A stretch of DNA of 64,000 nucleotides from Inia geoffrensis (taxonomy: Eukaryota > Chordata > Mammalia > Artiodactyla > Iniidae), in contig CM070900.1 in NCBI GenBank assembly GCA_036417435.1, positions 114,863,315 to 114,927,314 on the forward strand, in the 5' to 3' direction. Below are positions 26,364 through 41,300 of the stretch, one piece after another. The translations under genes were made by a program, and so were the position numbers. How positions within the stretch are numbered: the stretch's first letter is position 1; every line of letters begins with the position of its first letter. The notes under the pieces are model-generated. The model did not search any database, had not been told where the DNA came from, and saw only the letters and a program-made list of their open reading frames with translations.

Positions 26364-29300
26364 TCATATTGCTGAAAATCACATACCTAGTCCAGCTCTG
26401 TGTCCTCCCTTAAATCTAATCCTTTCTGGTCCCTGAACTTATTTATACCCACCCCCATGCCACTAACACTTTTATTCTCTTCTTCTACATTGCCTTCTTC
26501 TCTATATTTCTTCAAAAAAACAAAGCAAGTCCAAAATACTCTACGCTTTAATCTGGTTTCGCCAATTTTTCTCCTTTCCTTGCTCACAGAGCCAACAAAC
26601 AGAATATCCCCTAAGGCAGTGCTTCTCACCCCTAATGCAGTGAAGGATGGGGTTTTGTTTTGTTTTAATAATTTTTTTTTTAGTTTTCTTTTATCTGAAA
26701 ATATCTTTATTTCGCTTTCATTCTTGACAAATGTTTTCACTACTATAGAATTCTGGGTTGGCTTTATTCTGCTTTGAGCACTTCTTTTTTTCTTTTTTGA
26801 CTGCGCTGGGTCTTTGTTGCTGCACATGGCCTTTCTCGAGTTGCAGTGAGCGGGGACCACTCTTTGTTGCGGTGCGCGTCATTGCGGTGGCTTCTTTTGT
26901 TGCAGAGCACGGGCTCTAGGCACATGGGCTTCTGTAGTTATAGCACGTGAGCTCAGTAGTTGCAGTGTACGGGCTCTAGAGCACACGGGCTTAGCTGCCC
27001 TGCAGCATGTGGATCTTCCCAGACCAGGGGTCAAACCTGTGTCCCCCACGTTGGCAGGTGGATTCTTAACCACTGGACCACCAGGGAAGTCCCAGACAAG
27101 GGGTTTTTGTCTGTTTTTTGTTTTGTTTTGTTTTCCTTGACCTATCATAAACTGACATTTTTGTAAAACACAATAAAATAAATGACTAGATAAGTTAAAT
27201 GGCAAAAAGAACACACATACAAAAGGTAAGCCCATAGATATCACTTTTGGATATCACAGCAAAATGAAATTGTTATAAAAGTCTCTAGAAAAGGTTCTTT
27301 CAATTCTCAAACTTATCTTGTCACAAACCAAAAGCAAACACTTTGTGTGCAGATGTCAGCTTGAGAACCGTACTTTGAGGAGCACTGCCCCCAAGGCTTC
27401 TACAGTCCTGTCTTTTGTTATCCTTAGTTATTTGCTTTCCATGCCAAGTATTTCCTTTACAATTCCTCTGCAGTTACTACTGTTCCCTCTAGCCCATTTG
27501 GGAATCTAATCTCACTTGTTGCCCATGTTAGTATGAGACACGCTGGTTACTTTCTTCTGATAACTAATAAAAACACATTCTTATTTGGGTCTCTTCCCAC
27601 CTCTCTGGCAGAGCCTTCTTTCCCCTTTCCCCTTTGCCTTTTGCCTGTCCCAGCACCTTACCCTGGTGTCCCACATAGCTCCATCCTTGACAACTTGCTT
27701 TTCTCCCTCTATCCACTAAGATCTTAATTTTAGATCTTTAATTTTCCTGATTTCAACGATTATCTCTAAAAATCCAATTTCCACCCCTAGCTTAAGATAG
27801 AGTCAGGTTCTCTCACCAAATTTCCTCCTCTCACATGGACACTGTTACTCAAATTCATTATTCTTCCAACTCAAATCTTGAAATATTTACCCAGTGTTCC
27901 TGCATTGTTGGGTTCTGCAGTAGACGTAAGTTCAAGCAAAACAAGTTTCTTCTCACAAGGTGCCCTATAGCATAAGCTCTGGATTCAGACAACACTAGGT
28001 TTAAGCCTCACCATGAATAACTATGTGCTGGGTAATCTCTCTAACATTCAGTTTCCTTGTGTGAAAAACTGGTGTATATAGTCATACCCACTTCATAGCC
28101 CTGTTAAAATTAAATGAAACTGGCCTGCAGAAAACACTCAATAAGTGTTACTGTTGTTGTCATTATTATTGAGACTAACTTCTCTTCCAGTGACTTTTTA
28201 CTTGTATTATACTACAAATAATTTTTCGAGAGTTGATGATCTGTCTTTAGATTGACTTATAGCAATTTGTTAGTCACTTTTACTCACTACTGCTATGACA
28301 ACATGAGATTCTGAACCGTTAATAAAAGGAAAGAGTATTGGAAAATGGCTCAGATATTTACATTAAGTTAAATAAACTTGCAAGTTGGGAGTACAGTAAG
28401 GTAAAAAGGTGATGCACACTAAAATGCATTCAGTTTCCAGCACAGCCACTAACTAGCTATATGATTCTGTCCAGTCACTTACTCTCTCTGTCTCAGTTTT
28501 CTCATCCATAAAGTCAAAGTCCAAATGCATGATCTATACCCTTTTCATTTCTTAACTCTTTTAGGTGCAACTATTTTTTAATTTTAAACACAAATTATAG
28601 TGAAACAGGCTATAAATACCAGTTTTATCTCAAACAGACTTATTCAAAGACAAAAACACTGCTATAATGGTTTAAACAAAAAGCAGCCTATAAATGTAAA
28701 CCCTACAAATGATGTAAAATATTAAGATTCAAGGAAATTACTGTTTTTTTACAGGAAAAGAGGACATTGTATAATTTTTTTTCTAGTTTGGCACTTTGTT
28801 CATAAAATATACAAACATATAAAATCCAAGCTAAAATATTCACTGATCAGAAACTGCTATTTTTTTTTTTGAACAGAGAACCAATATTTCACCATTTAAC
28901 ATCAACAGCTACCATGGAGCACATATACACTATGTGCCCAGAACTATGCTAAGCACTTTACATTTATCCACTTAATCCTCACACAGAAACCTACGAAGGA
29001 AGTAGTATTTCCCTTCATTTAACAGATGAGAAAGCTGAGCATCCTAGGTTTGACCAATTTCATTAAAATCACACTAGTGGGGAGTGGCAAGCTAGAACAC
29101 AATACCAATCTCCGAGGCTCCTAAATCTAGTTAAAGAGTTCACTATACAGCCCTCTCCCAAATAAGCTCCATGTACATTAACATACCCAGCTGTACAAAA
29201 TAATGAAAGAATTTTTAAAATGGGAAACTTTAAAAAACTAGACAAAAAATGACATCCATGGAAAAGAGAATGAATGTGCTCAACAAAAAAAGGAACCCAC

Positions 29301-32300
29301 CTTCATGACCTATGACAGATCTGGAAGCAGTTTGAAAGCTAACAACTCCTGCCACATTGTCATTGGCCAAAATGTTCACTCTGACGGTGTCGGAACTGGG
29401 CAAAATTCTACTTCCGCCTTCGGTGTACACCAAGCTAACTATGATGCTTTCATCATCCTCTGGCTCAGAGTCATCCAAGATGGTTAAAATGGCTATCTTT
29501 TTGGTTTCACCTATAAAGAATTAATGGAATAAAACCTGAGTAAGAAAATCATCAACAGAGAATTCACAAAGGTCCAAGATAACTTCTCTCAAAGAAAAAA
29601 GTAAAAATACACGAGTGAATTATAACAGTTCAATACCATGAGTAATATTAGTGTCACTATAAGCAAATGTATGTAAGTATGTATACCCTTTCACCTATAA
29701 AACACTATAAAAATTTCATTAATATGGGCAGATTGTGGAAAAGGGCATTTTGAATTATGGAAAGTTAAAGGGTAGAATTATTTCAAGGAATCAGGGTTTT
29801 ACTTCCTGGTCTTTAGCCTAGAACCATGACCTAGCTAGGGGAAGAGGTTCTGAAGCAACTACTGTTTAGCAACAGATCCCTCTAGAAAGTGGGGTCTCAT
29901 TCTCATTTTGGCATTACCATGAATGATTTTCAGGTAATCAAGCCAAAACTTCCCTAAAAGACCAGGCACACTTAGGGAACAGTGGTCAAAATGGGAAACA
30001 GAAAAGGATGGTAAATTCTGAGCAAGAGAACCCACATAAATGGGATAAGTCTTCAGGGAGCCAGATGAGATGACAACATCAAATACTAGTCTCCAGGATT
30101 TGGGCAATAAGGGAAGGAGGCAGAAAAGGAATTCAAAGGGACACATAACAGCAACAAGGGCCAAGCCATCTACTTTGCGATTTGGTCTAGGACCCCACTA
30201 GCAGATGGGGCATCACTGAAATCCCCCAAACCCAACACTGCTTCTGATGTTCACCCACAGTGTTCCCCATCTAATTCTTTGCCACTTTCTGGAAAGAGGA
30301 TGAAAGGGTGAGAAAAGGCAGGAGAAAGGAGAAAATGGATGTGAATGCATGTTCTCTCTCTCACGACCCTGGTATATTTTATCAATTCAGTGTCAAGATT
30401 GCCTCAAGAGAGTGTATGTTATCTGAGAATCTAGGTTAACTATAAAATATAGTCCATTTTGTGTGATTCTAAAGTTACAATTCAAAGTAATACTAATTTG
30501 TATAATGCCACTACTTTATATGATAGCTTCTTTATTGTTACCAAAGCCATTAAAAAAATCTAAATTTTCATCTCCACTCCCTCCTCAAAGTTCAATATTT
30601 CCTTTGAAATAGGGAGAAATGTTACCGGTTACTAACCTGTGCACACACACAAACCCATGCATCAAGCATATCATTATTCCATCGTTCCCAAAACCATTTA
30701 CTAGGAAACAATCATTTTTGAGAAGTTTTATACTATTTTTAAAATTTACTCTAAAATATAATGCTTATTAGATGTTTCCAAAAGTATATAATCTGTATGT
30801 ATCATGACCCCTGACTACTGTTTCCAAAAAAGTATATGCATTAAAATTAAATGATAAAAGATGCAATGAATTGCTCTAAGATATGGAATTGTGAATAACA
30901 TTTACCTCCTTCATTTTGTTGTACAACCTGAAGATTTCATGAATAAATATGACTTTTCAATCAGAAAAACACTATGTTAAAAAACTATATGGAATTTACA
31001 ATTGCCTAAATCAGGATTTAAATAATGATCTCAGTAAAGACATCGTTCTTCTACCCAAAGAAAACTATTTTAAATATATGAACTTTTGAAATTTTCAAAT
31101 ATAAATGATTCAACCAACCCTGGAAAAGAATCAGTGAATCTGACCCTAATTCTAATTATTGTCCAAGTTCTCTGTAATTTCATTGTTCATGAAAATTTAA
31201 AATAGTGGTCCCATCCAAGTCTAAGGACAGTATTATATAAGTTGATCTACAACTAGTCTTAATTTAATATGAATCAAGTCACCAAAGTTTATGCTATTTA
31301 TACTTACAAATTATTTTCTTTGGAGGTTTATCCTGATTTGTCTAGTGCATATGAAAAAGCTTCCCAGTTAGCACTCACTTTCCTAGCTACCAATACTTCT
31401 TACCCACATTTGGCTGTAGCTACAAGGCTCATTCTTGTAACTTCCCTTACAAAATTAAAAGTTGCTTTAGAGCTGCCTCTACACTTCCTTAAAGGCTCTG
31501 CTACCACACATAAAAGGGATAAAATTCTCACATTCCCTGAAAATCTTTTTAATAAACTGAAAAGATACACATGTAGGGCCCTATGTCATGGGCCTACATA
31601 TGTCATGTCAATCATTAACAAGCCAACTACTATTATTTCAAAACCATCGTTCACTTTTACATATTAGCAAGAATGTATACAGTAAAAATTCATATGAACC
31701 TTGTCATAAAAACTGACTATAACGACTTTACCAGGGGGAACTGAAATCCATTTAGAACCACAACTCACCTTCAGCAAAAGTCAGAACGTCTCCAGCACCT
31801 ATAAAATCTAAACCTTCAGTAGCTGTTCCACCAACAACACGCCATTGGACTGTCACCTGACCTAAGCTGCCCCCTGTCCTGTGGATCATCATCTCCACTG
31901 TGGTTTGGGGCCGCTCCTGAACTTCAACATATAAGCCATCTTCTGAGGTATTGGGACTAATACCGTAGATCACAAACACTCCAAAGGCATCACCATTTAA
32001 TGCTATGACAACTGTAGAAGTATTTGGCTGTCCTATGGTTGGTTGGTTTTTCAAACTGGCTGTGATGTTCATAAGATGAACTTCAAGGAGAGAAATTAGG
32101 AAACTCTCATCCATCTCTGGGAAATCATCGGGAAGAATAGAAACTGTGAGATTTGCAAATTCATCACCTTCCAGCATTACGGCCCATTGCCTTGTCACAG
32201 GCTCGTAGTCACTACCAGCCACAGCCTGACCGCTAAAAAGAGACGCTACCCTGGTCATGTTTTTCTTGTAGGTCCAGAAGTCTGAGTTGTTAACGGTTGG

Positions 32301-35300
32301 GCTGATCCACGATGTCATCCAAAAACATTGGGGGCCTTCAGAAGCACCGAGAAAGGAAAACGCTGAGCACGCGTGTTCTCTGAGGCACAAAGTGGCACAG
32401 GTATACTGGGGTTCCCCCACTGCAGAGACATTCACCCAAGTTCTCCAAAGTGGGTCAGGCACCCCTTGAATTGGCGATTCATAGTAGGACAGTAAGTCTT
32501 GACCCTCCTCAACTGCAAGAGCCACTACATCAATATCGGAAGTACTGTAGAACAACAACAGCCGACCAAAGTGCCCTCCGCTAAAATGTGGAGTGACAAT
32601 TAAAAGACAGGTTAAGCACTCAAAGCAATCTGTGGATTACATAATAGAGAAGAGAATGCTGATTGTGGTTTTCACTTTTTTTTTTTTTAAGTGGATGAAG
32701 TACTAGTGCAAACACAACCATGTTTCTTAATAACATTTGTCTTTTGCATTATGTTTTCTCATGTAAGGAAATCTAGCTCATTTTCAATCAAATACTACTT
32801 ATTTTTAACCAAGCTATGAAAATATCTTGCACCATATGCAAATCATATCCATTTCAGAATTTTCAAAGACTTAGAAAATGAATCTTCATTACTAGCTTTC
32901 ACTGAAACAAAGTAACAATGATACCAACATGAGTACATTTTAAGGAAATGTAACTACTTGCCACAAGGTCGCAAGCAAGACCAGCTATTTTCTATTTCTG
33001 AAGGAGCTCAGTGAACTGGATGCTGTCTCACAAGAGAAATCCAGACAAAACGGAACCTGAAAGTCAACCACTTCATATGGCATCTGAATGTTCTTTAATT
33101 TAGAAGCCAGTTGTATTCAAGTTCTAATTCAAACACATCACCAATTAAAGCAATAAGTGTCTGGGGCTACAAAGCCCAATGATGTATATAATCCATTTCA
33201 CTAATAAAAGGTATGATAGATACAATGAGCTCTTTATAATAATAGGCATAATTCAATTAACAAATTATAACAACCTATAAAATAATTTACATGCTACAAA
33301 AACTACCAAGCTTTATTTGACTGTGTAAGAGATCCTTTCCCACCACCCCACAAGTTCCATCACCGCCCCCCTCCCCCGCCGGATACAAGCAGCCACATCT
33401 CATATACCTTCTCCTGACAGTTATGTTAGCACAGGAACTTTTCTCCAGAGGCTCTTGAACACGATAAACCGACTGAACAAAGGCTACTGTACCATAAGGA
33501 TTATCATTGGCAGGAATAGTAATATTTGCCACTCGATCTAACCCAATAGTACCACCACCAGAGGCATCAGTTAGTTGCACTTGGATAACCTAAAAATACA
33601 GTGAAAACTTCCTTAACAGAATCCCGGTTCTGAAATTAGAATAAAAATGATGCAGGAAAAAAAAAAAATCAAAACTATGCATACAAGTACAAGAACAAAA
33701 TGGAGTAAAATATAAATGGACTCAAAGAAACTCCTCCATTACATTTACAATCCCAACACGTAACAGAACAATCCATCACCAACTTTTAACAATAGAGCAT
33801 GATGGCACAGAAGAAATACAGGCTGTTTAAGTTCCTTAATATTCTGTTATACAATCTTGTGAATCAATTTTAAGATGCCTGTTTATGTTTACCACTTCAA
33901 TAATATACTTTTAATCCCTATACCTTTTTTTTACTTAGGGAGGATACTGCATATGTGTTTTATGAATAGTTTCATTTATTATGCTTTATTTCCCACATTC
34001 TCATAAATGAAAATTCTCTGATCAAACGTAAAACTAAAAACGTATCATAAATTTAGAGAAATTTATGATATGTTTTTAGGTTTTCATACCTAAATTCAGA
34101 GAAAAGGAAAGAGAAATGTTGTATATGTATTAACTAATACCTAATATTTAAGAAGTGAGTAATGACACAATTACCACCCAAAAAGAAATTTTATGGATTT
34201 CCCTTCTACAAAAATTTGACAGTATTAAAGAATAAATGCTATTAAATGTAACTTTATGAGCTCCAGCTTTTAATACTTGAATTTAATAAAATAAAATTAT
34301 CTTCAGCCAATATATGTTAGTGATGAATCAATTTCCCCACTGAGACTCTAGCTTTATTTGCCACCTTGCTTCTTCATGATGAAAAATAAACATCAGGCAG
34401 ATAAATCTAGCATGGTATTTGTCACACAGTAAATCCTAAAGAATAAACGAATGAGTGGAAAATCAAAATCTACACTTAATTAAGACTGACTGCCTCACAC
34501 TCAAGTCAAAAGGAAGTCTGAATACAAATTAAGAGTTTATATGAAACAATACAGCAAAACTTATGACAGACTATACATGTTTAATCATTTAACCAAAACG
34601 TAGAAAAATATTACATAACTGTACCAAAAAAAATCTTATACTAGTAAACTAGTATGTGTATAAGACCTACTTCTAGAACACTCCTGTTTTTTATCTCTAA
34701 GGATCACTTTCACACTACCATATTTTGAACATTTTTGCAGAAATAATTTAACAGACACCTCTATAAATGTCACAATGACAGCCATCTGCTCTAGTCACTA
34801 TAAGACAAGATATGTTTTACAGTGTCATTCTAGAGTAGCCATTCCTCTCACCTCTTCAATCTCCGGAACGTCGTCAGCCAGGACCTCTAACAACAAGGTT
34901 TGAATGGTTTCCCCAGGGGCAAAGGTCACATTACCTGAGACAACTCGCAGGTCGCCAGTAGCAAGCTGTCCATTAATGGTGGCAACCCACTGAACAGTAA
35001 CATTGCCGAGTGTCCCAGAATTTCGAATTATTGGCAGGTTTACCTTCACTGAGTTAAACTCAGGTTCCTCTACAATAAGTTTAGTAATCTGAAAACCTAA
35101 AGGGCAAAGCAGAGATAATTTCAAATACAAAGTGAAACTAAGTCAACGTAGAGCAAACCAATTGCCATCCTACAGTTCATTCTTTTTTTCCCCTAAGCAA
35201 TCTAAGAAGCTAAACCCTACAAAATCAGAGAAACATGCTGTGACACAAATTGGTGAGGCCTGCCAAATTTTCCAAATTATTTTCATTATGATAGAAGCAG

Positions 35301-38300
35301 AAAGCATAAACTCAGATGTCCACAGAGGTCAGGAATATACCAGTCATAAGTGAGGTACGTCTAGTGAGTTCGGAGGCTAACTCGCAGTTGCGATTTTTCT
35401 CCTAAGACTGGTGCTATGAAGGAAAGGGGCTTGATGTCACCATATTTTTCTACTATAAAGATAGGCCAGAAATTCAGATTTTTGTACAAATTTCTGTGAA
35501 TTAAATTAGTTTTTTAAAGAATTGTCTAAACTTCACAAGACACATCTAGGAACCAGATCTGACCTAAAAGCCTAAAAGTTGTATGATTCCCAGATTTATT
35601 CTGAGAGGTTGATTTCTAACCACTGCTAGGTTTACTAACCACTGCTAGTGAACACACATAGGTGTCCTATATATCAGTAATAGCAGGTTAAAACGAAACA
35701 AGCTCAAATCAATTCTGAGTCTCTAAAAATAAAGAAAGGTATGAATCTATACAGACAAGTTAAAGAGAGACACAAACTAGTTTCATTACCAAATAATCCA
35801 TAGGGGTCATCAGAGGCCTCAATAATAATGATCGCCTCTGTTAATGCCCCTAGTTTGGCTCCTCCTGTTGTTTCATTCAGCAGTTGCACAAGAAAAGATT
35901 CTTCCAGCTCAGGGTAGATGTCATTAATGATATATATTGGCACGGCTTTACTTGTTTCCCCTTCTAGCAAGACCACATCCGATGAAGCTATACTATAATC
36001 TTCACCTATAAAGACAAAAAAGAAAAATGCTAAGACTTACTCCAGTGTGTGATAATAAACATCCCATACTCTAGGGAAATACTATGATATATTACATTCT
36101 ATGGTCATACTTTGAAAGACTTTTTCGAGGATAGTGACTACATTTATTCTAAACAAGATTTACCTCTCTTGCAAGAAAAAAATGGATTTGATACAACAAA
36201 ATAATGAAAAAGACGTCTGGGTTATTCAAGTTCATTTCTTCATTTTTAGAACAATGTATACATAAAGTGTTCTACTTGCCATATACACATATAAATGATA
36301 CAGATATAGACAGACATATAGATATGGATATGGATATGCACATGAACATAGAGAGTCATTCATTACCACAAGACGGCCCCTTATCTACAACAGTAAAAAA
36401 AATGTGTATGATACCTTAAAACAAAGAACAAAACTAGAATTCTGATCTCACCGGGGAGATAAATTACAGTGCTGCACAGAGACGGGCATGTCAGCATCAT
36501 CAATCTTATGGTTGGAAACTATGAAATTTTCTACAAAGTTGGATTAAAAGCTGCTACTGCATATCACTCGGGGTGGCTTTGTCTCTGGTCAAAAAGTGAA
36601 TGAGGAAAAGAGAGAGGCTTCCTATGGAATTTGAGTGCTAATTTTCTAGAACAGTGATCAACCCTCACCATCTGTCAATCTGTAAAGCCCCCTACAGACA
36701 GGCACTCCTCTGAGCTACCCTCCTCACCCCACCCCTTACACACATGTCATTTAAGGACTAGGTGAGCCTGGTTCATTGTCTTTTCAAGCAAGTATCACAT
36801 CCAGATGATTTATTTCAAAAATCAAGCATGTTATCCCATCCATTCGTACTCATGTCCTTTGAGTGCACACTAGAAAGGTTCTGATTGAATAGCTCTTAGG
36901 CAAATCTCCCTCTAGGTGCTATAACTGCACTACCAAAGAAGGCTGTCTCCTAATATTTGCATTTGACAATGAAATCCTTTTGCTTATACATAAAATAGTT
37001 AATGCTAATCATTGCCTCTACCATGTTCTTCATAAAGAAATAAACAAGCAAGATAATGAGTTGAGAGACAAGACTCTTGCCAAGTACTGCAATCATATGG
37101 CTGCACATTTTATCCTGTATTCTTCAGTATTACTTACACATGAATCCCTTCCAAAAACCTTAAAAGTACACACAGAGAAAGCCTAACAACGTTTTCCTTG
37201 GTTTACTTTTCATTGGTTTGTGCATATTTGGGTCATCAAAGCTTTTAAATTCATATACAATTTGCCAACAGTTTTCACAAATTCTACAAAATCAACGTGA
37301 TAAATATATAATAAAAACTCTAGGTCTGTGCCTTAAAAACATTCAAGGGTATTACTGCTTTCTAGTTGATTTTTTTAACTACGTCTTTAAGGGGCTTTGT
37401 TTATCAAGGATACAATTTCCCTCTAAAACACTTCACTGCTCCTTAGATGTCTTTTCTCACCGGCTATTGCAGTTATTGGCACAGCTTTAAACTTCACAGA
37501 AACATCTGCAAATGCTCCTCCTGTTCTAGTCACATTGATAATGGGTCCAACATGATTTTCTGCAACGCGAATGACTGGTGCTGAGAGCTGAAGAATTCCA
37601 AACGCATCATCATTGGCAATGATAATTAGATGAGCAATAGTTTCTACCTTAGGCCCAAGGCATGGAGAGTTTGGAACTGAAAGACAGAAGAAAAGCTAAT
37701 GTATCAAATTTCTAAGAACTGGCCAAAAGTCATCAAGAAGCCTCAGCCAATATATAGAATGGATAAACAACAAGGTCTTACTGTATAACACAGGGAACTG
37801 TATTCAATATCCCTTGACAAACCATAATGGAAAAGAAGATGAAAAAAGAATGTATATATATGTATAACCGAGTCACTTTGCTGTACAATTAACACAACAT
37901 TGTAAATCACCTATACTTCAATAAAAAATTTTAAAACAACAAAGCCTCGGCAAGATCCATCAGCCAAATGGGATAATCATTTTTTGTTTTCTACTATTTT
38001 TAGCAAAAACATATTTATCGTTTACTATGTACCAGCACTAATCTGGATGTTGGGGATACAAAAATAAACTAAACGGAAAGTCCCTACTCTCCTATAACTT
38101 CTAGGGAGATTTTTATTATAGCAAAGGAATAGTTACCCTACAAGAATTATTTTAATAACTATTGGAAACTTGTAAAAAGGGAAAAAATTGATTAGAGTAT
38201 ATTTAATTATCACTTTGCAAAATATAACAGAAAATTACGAAACCTACAGAATTATGCTCTTTTAATTAGTTACCAGCATGCCATAAATTTTTTTAAAGGC

Positions 38301-41300
38301 ACTACAGTTACAAAATTGAGTAGGTAAGTAATCTAGTTACTTGCCCTCAAAGAGGAGCTGAAAATCATCACACTCTAATTCAATTAGTGCCTCTCTCCCT
38401 GCTTCACTGTCCTTCCTCACAAACCTGTTCCCCCTGCTCCATCTCAGTTAATAGTCATGCAACTACCTCTTCCAGAAAGCAGAGTCATGCTACCCCAATG
38501 CTGCTATAATAGAGTGTGCTCACTTAAGCTTTTAAGGCTATACTTTAAGGCTATGCTTTTAAGCCTACTTTTAAGACTCTTCTTACTTGCCACTGATTTT
38601 AGAGAGAGCAAAACTTATTTTGAAGGCGTGTAGGACCCTCCACAAACTCCCTGACTTACTTTCTAGATTCAATTCCAACTAGCACCCTTCTCTAAACAAG
38701 TAATGACACAATTTAATTTCAATGATACAGGCCCAGACTGCACTAAATTATATAGTTAAAAACACAACTATAAATCAATATAACAATTAATTAACTACAT
38801 TGGAAAAAAATGGCAGTAACACAGAGTTGTAGAAGCAGATGACATTTTCTGAGTATGCCCTATTCAAAAGGCATTGTTCTAAGCACTTTTCTTGCATCTA
38901 GGAATTTAATTCCCATACCACCTCTATGTGGTGGGTAACAATGTCCACATTTTACAGATGAGGAATCAAGGGCACAAAGATGTTGAGGAAGTAAGCTAAG
39001 GCATTAGACTAGTACCTGCTGGACACAATTAAGAGGCATCATGTAAGGGCTTGTCTAATCTCTTGCTCCCTATATGCAATTCCTCATCAAACCTTCAATT
39101 ATCCACAACTGTTCATCCTGCCCTGCGCCTGTTCATCACCAGTCTTCTCACACGGCTCTCCTGAAGGTTGATGATTACACTCAGAGCAGAGTACAGAGAC
39201 CCTATCAGGTCCTACACTGATTTTGCTATTAAAATTGAGACAATATCACATAGATTTGCACTTAATTGTTCTTTTTTTTTCATTTTTAATGCCATTTACT
39301 GTTTTTTTCTAATGCATTTAATTGTCCGTTAATTATTTCACATCATAGCTTATGCCTATTCTGAATCACCCCAAGTATGCTGCATGGTTCCAGGAACATA
39401 TCAAGCATAAATACATGTTGACTGTTTCTCCCATTCCACAGCACATTAATATTTTGCATATACCACTTTATTAATAATAATCGTTCACATTAATTGAATG
39501 CTTACCACATGCCAGACACTGTATTCATTTTCACATATATTATGATATTTAAGCCCTATAATAATTCTGTATTATATATTACGAAACTGAGGCTTTAAAA
39601 GTTTATGGGCAACAATTTATTACTATACACTTGAACCTAAGTTATCTGCACCAGCAACCATCGCTCCTAGTCACTGCTATACGTGATCCTCCCTCCTGGT
39701 TTTATTTCCAGCTCACTCAACAAACTGTGAGTTCCTTGAAAACAGGGCTATATTTTATAATTCTTACTTAATAAGACTAATTATTGGGTTTTATTTCAAT
39801 GTATTTGCTATTATAACTGATGCTAAATCTTGCTAAGAAAAAAAAGGATGGGTTATCGTGTGAGAATTTTAACCTTGACTGTAACCTGAAAATTTAATGC
39901 TAGCAGTTGTCCTAGAAGGTAAATTTCCTTCTATAACCCTGGACTACTATTACACTGTGGGCAAGAATGGTGCTCACTATACAGTATATCAGTAAGGTAA
40001 AGAAGTTTACTTATAAGAAACCTTAATCTATATGGCAGAACAAAGTCAACATGCAGATCTTAAATTTTACTCTTTGGACTATTTAATTCCAATTTCCTTA
40101 AGAAGGTTTTATTATATTGTTAGATACATAATATTTATTTACTGTATTACATTTATATATATTTACAAATATTATCCTAAAACTGATATTAAATTAATAT
40201 CACCATTCTTCCTTTCCTTGTTGTCTTGTTCCAGGAAATCTAGATTCTTCTCTTTTATTTCAAACCCCCTTTCTAAAGTTATACATCTTCGCAGAGAGAT
40301 GTGACTAATGAACAAGCTATAGTGCAATAACTTACCTTTAGCTTCCCAAGCTCAGGCCCTGCTCTCAACTAGTAGCCCCCCTCTCTCTACAAAGCTACTG
40401 AGCCACAACCCCAGGGGTAGAGGCTGCTATGTTCCAACAGATGTCGCTGCGCCAGATCCTCTGCCCAACACGGGTCACTCTGCATTCCTCATTCTTATCC
40501 CCAACCACTGCCTTCTTCTCAGCTCTCACGGTGACCCACAAAATTTCCAGAATTTCTTACTACTACATAGCCCTGTCCCCCCCACTTCCCTCATGCAGTT
40601 GCCAGATCCTCACTCATGCTCCTCACTAATACAAAGAGACTCTGTTGGTTAAGGAATCTTCCAGAGTGGATCAAAGCAAAAGAGACTCAGGATCTTGCTA
40701 CCAGGACCGTCCTTGGAATCCCCAGATTGATTCCAGAATGTTTTGGAAGCTACAATATCAAGTACAACAGTACTAGAGATCAGTTACACTGGATTACACA
40801 GACACTTCTAAAAATTTAGTCTGGGAATATAACAGGCTTTTAAAACATGATTTCATGTTTTCAAGTGTCCCACTTCCATTTGCCTTATCGATAAACTTTT
40901 GTAAGAAGATGCTTTCAAAGTTAGAACTTATTATTTTTATAGAATTTTCTACTATACCAAATTCTTAATTTATTGTTTCAGGATTCTTACCTCTAATAAT
41001 AATAACAACACGCTAATGGTTACTTACTTGGGCGATTCTGTACTTTCTCTATTAAAGTAGAGTTGAGCAGTTCAATAAACAAAGACTCCGACCTTTCTGG
41101 TTCATCATCATCCAAAATTGAAATAGTTATTGTTGCCTCGCTCTGATTGGCTCTGAAAAGAGCGAATCCAGAAGCTGGAACATAGTCTTTTCCTTGAGTT
41201 GCTCTGGCTAAATTAGGTGGAAAATAAGGCAGTTTTTCCATATCATCCAGTGTCGCGTATGTGACTTTGACTCTTCCCAGGAGGCCTTTTAACCTTATTA

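Larger units (their letters stand above)
20938..29300. other. Intron M-N, 8.4 kb, largest in the window
   Basis: Clean AT-rich sequence at 20938-22900, then a cluster of five SINEs (22918-24782), AT-rich sequence with no element to 26050, a poly-A ended block (26050-26360), a hAT with an inserted SINE (26617-27387), and MIR pieces at 27960-29085. No exon was found. Confidence 0.65.
37677..41027. other. Intron G-H, 3.35 kb
   Basis: It contains an L1 tail (37752-37936) and two MIRs on the minus strand. The part 39700-41000 is unassigned. Confidence 0.6.

Noticed and set aside
26387..26860. A 157-codon minus-strand frame and a 125-codon plus-strand frame
   Set aside because: Low-complexity Lys- or Phe-rich translation across a hAT element; no domain.
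31269..31667. A 132-codon plus-strand frame
   Set aside because: Intronic, no domain and no conserved feature that I recognise.
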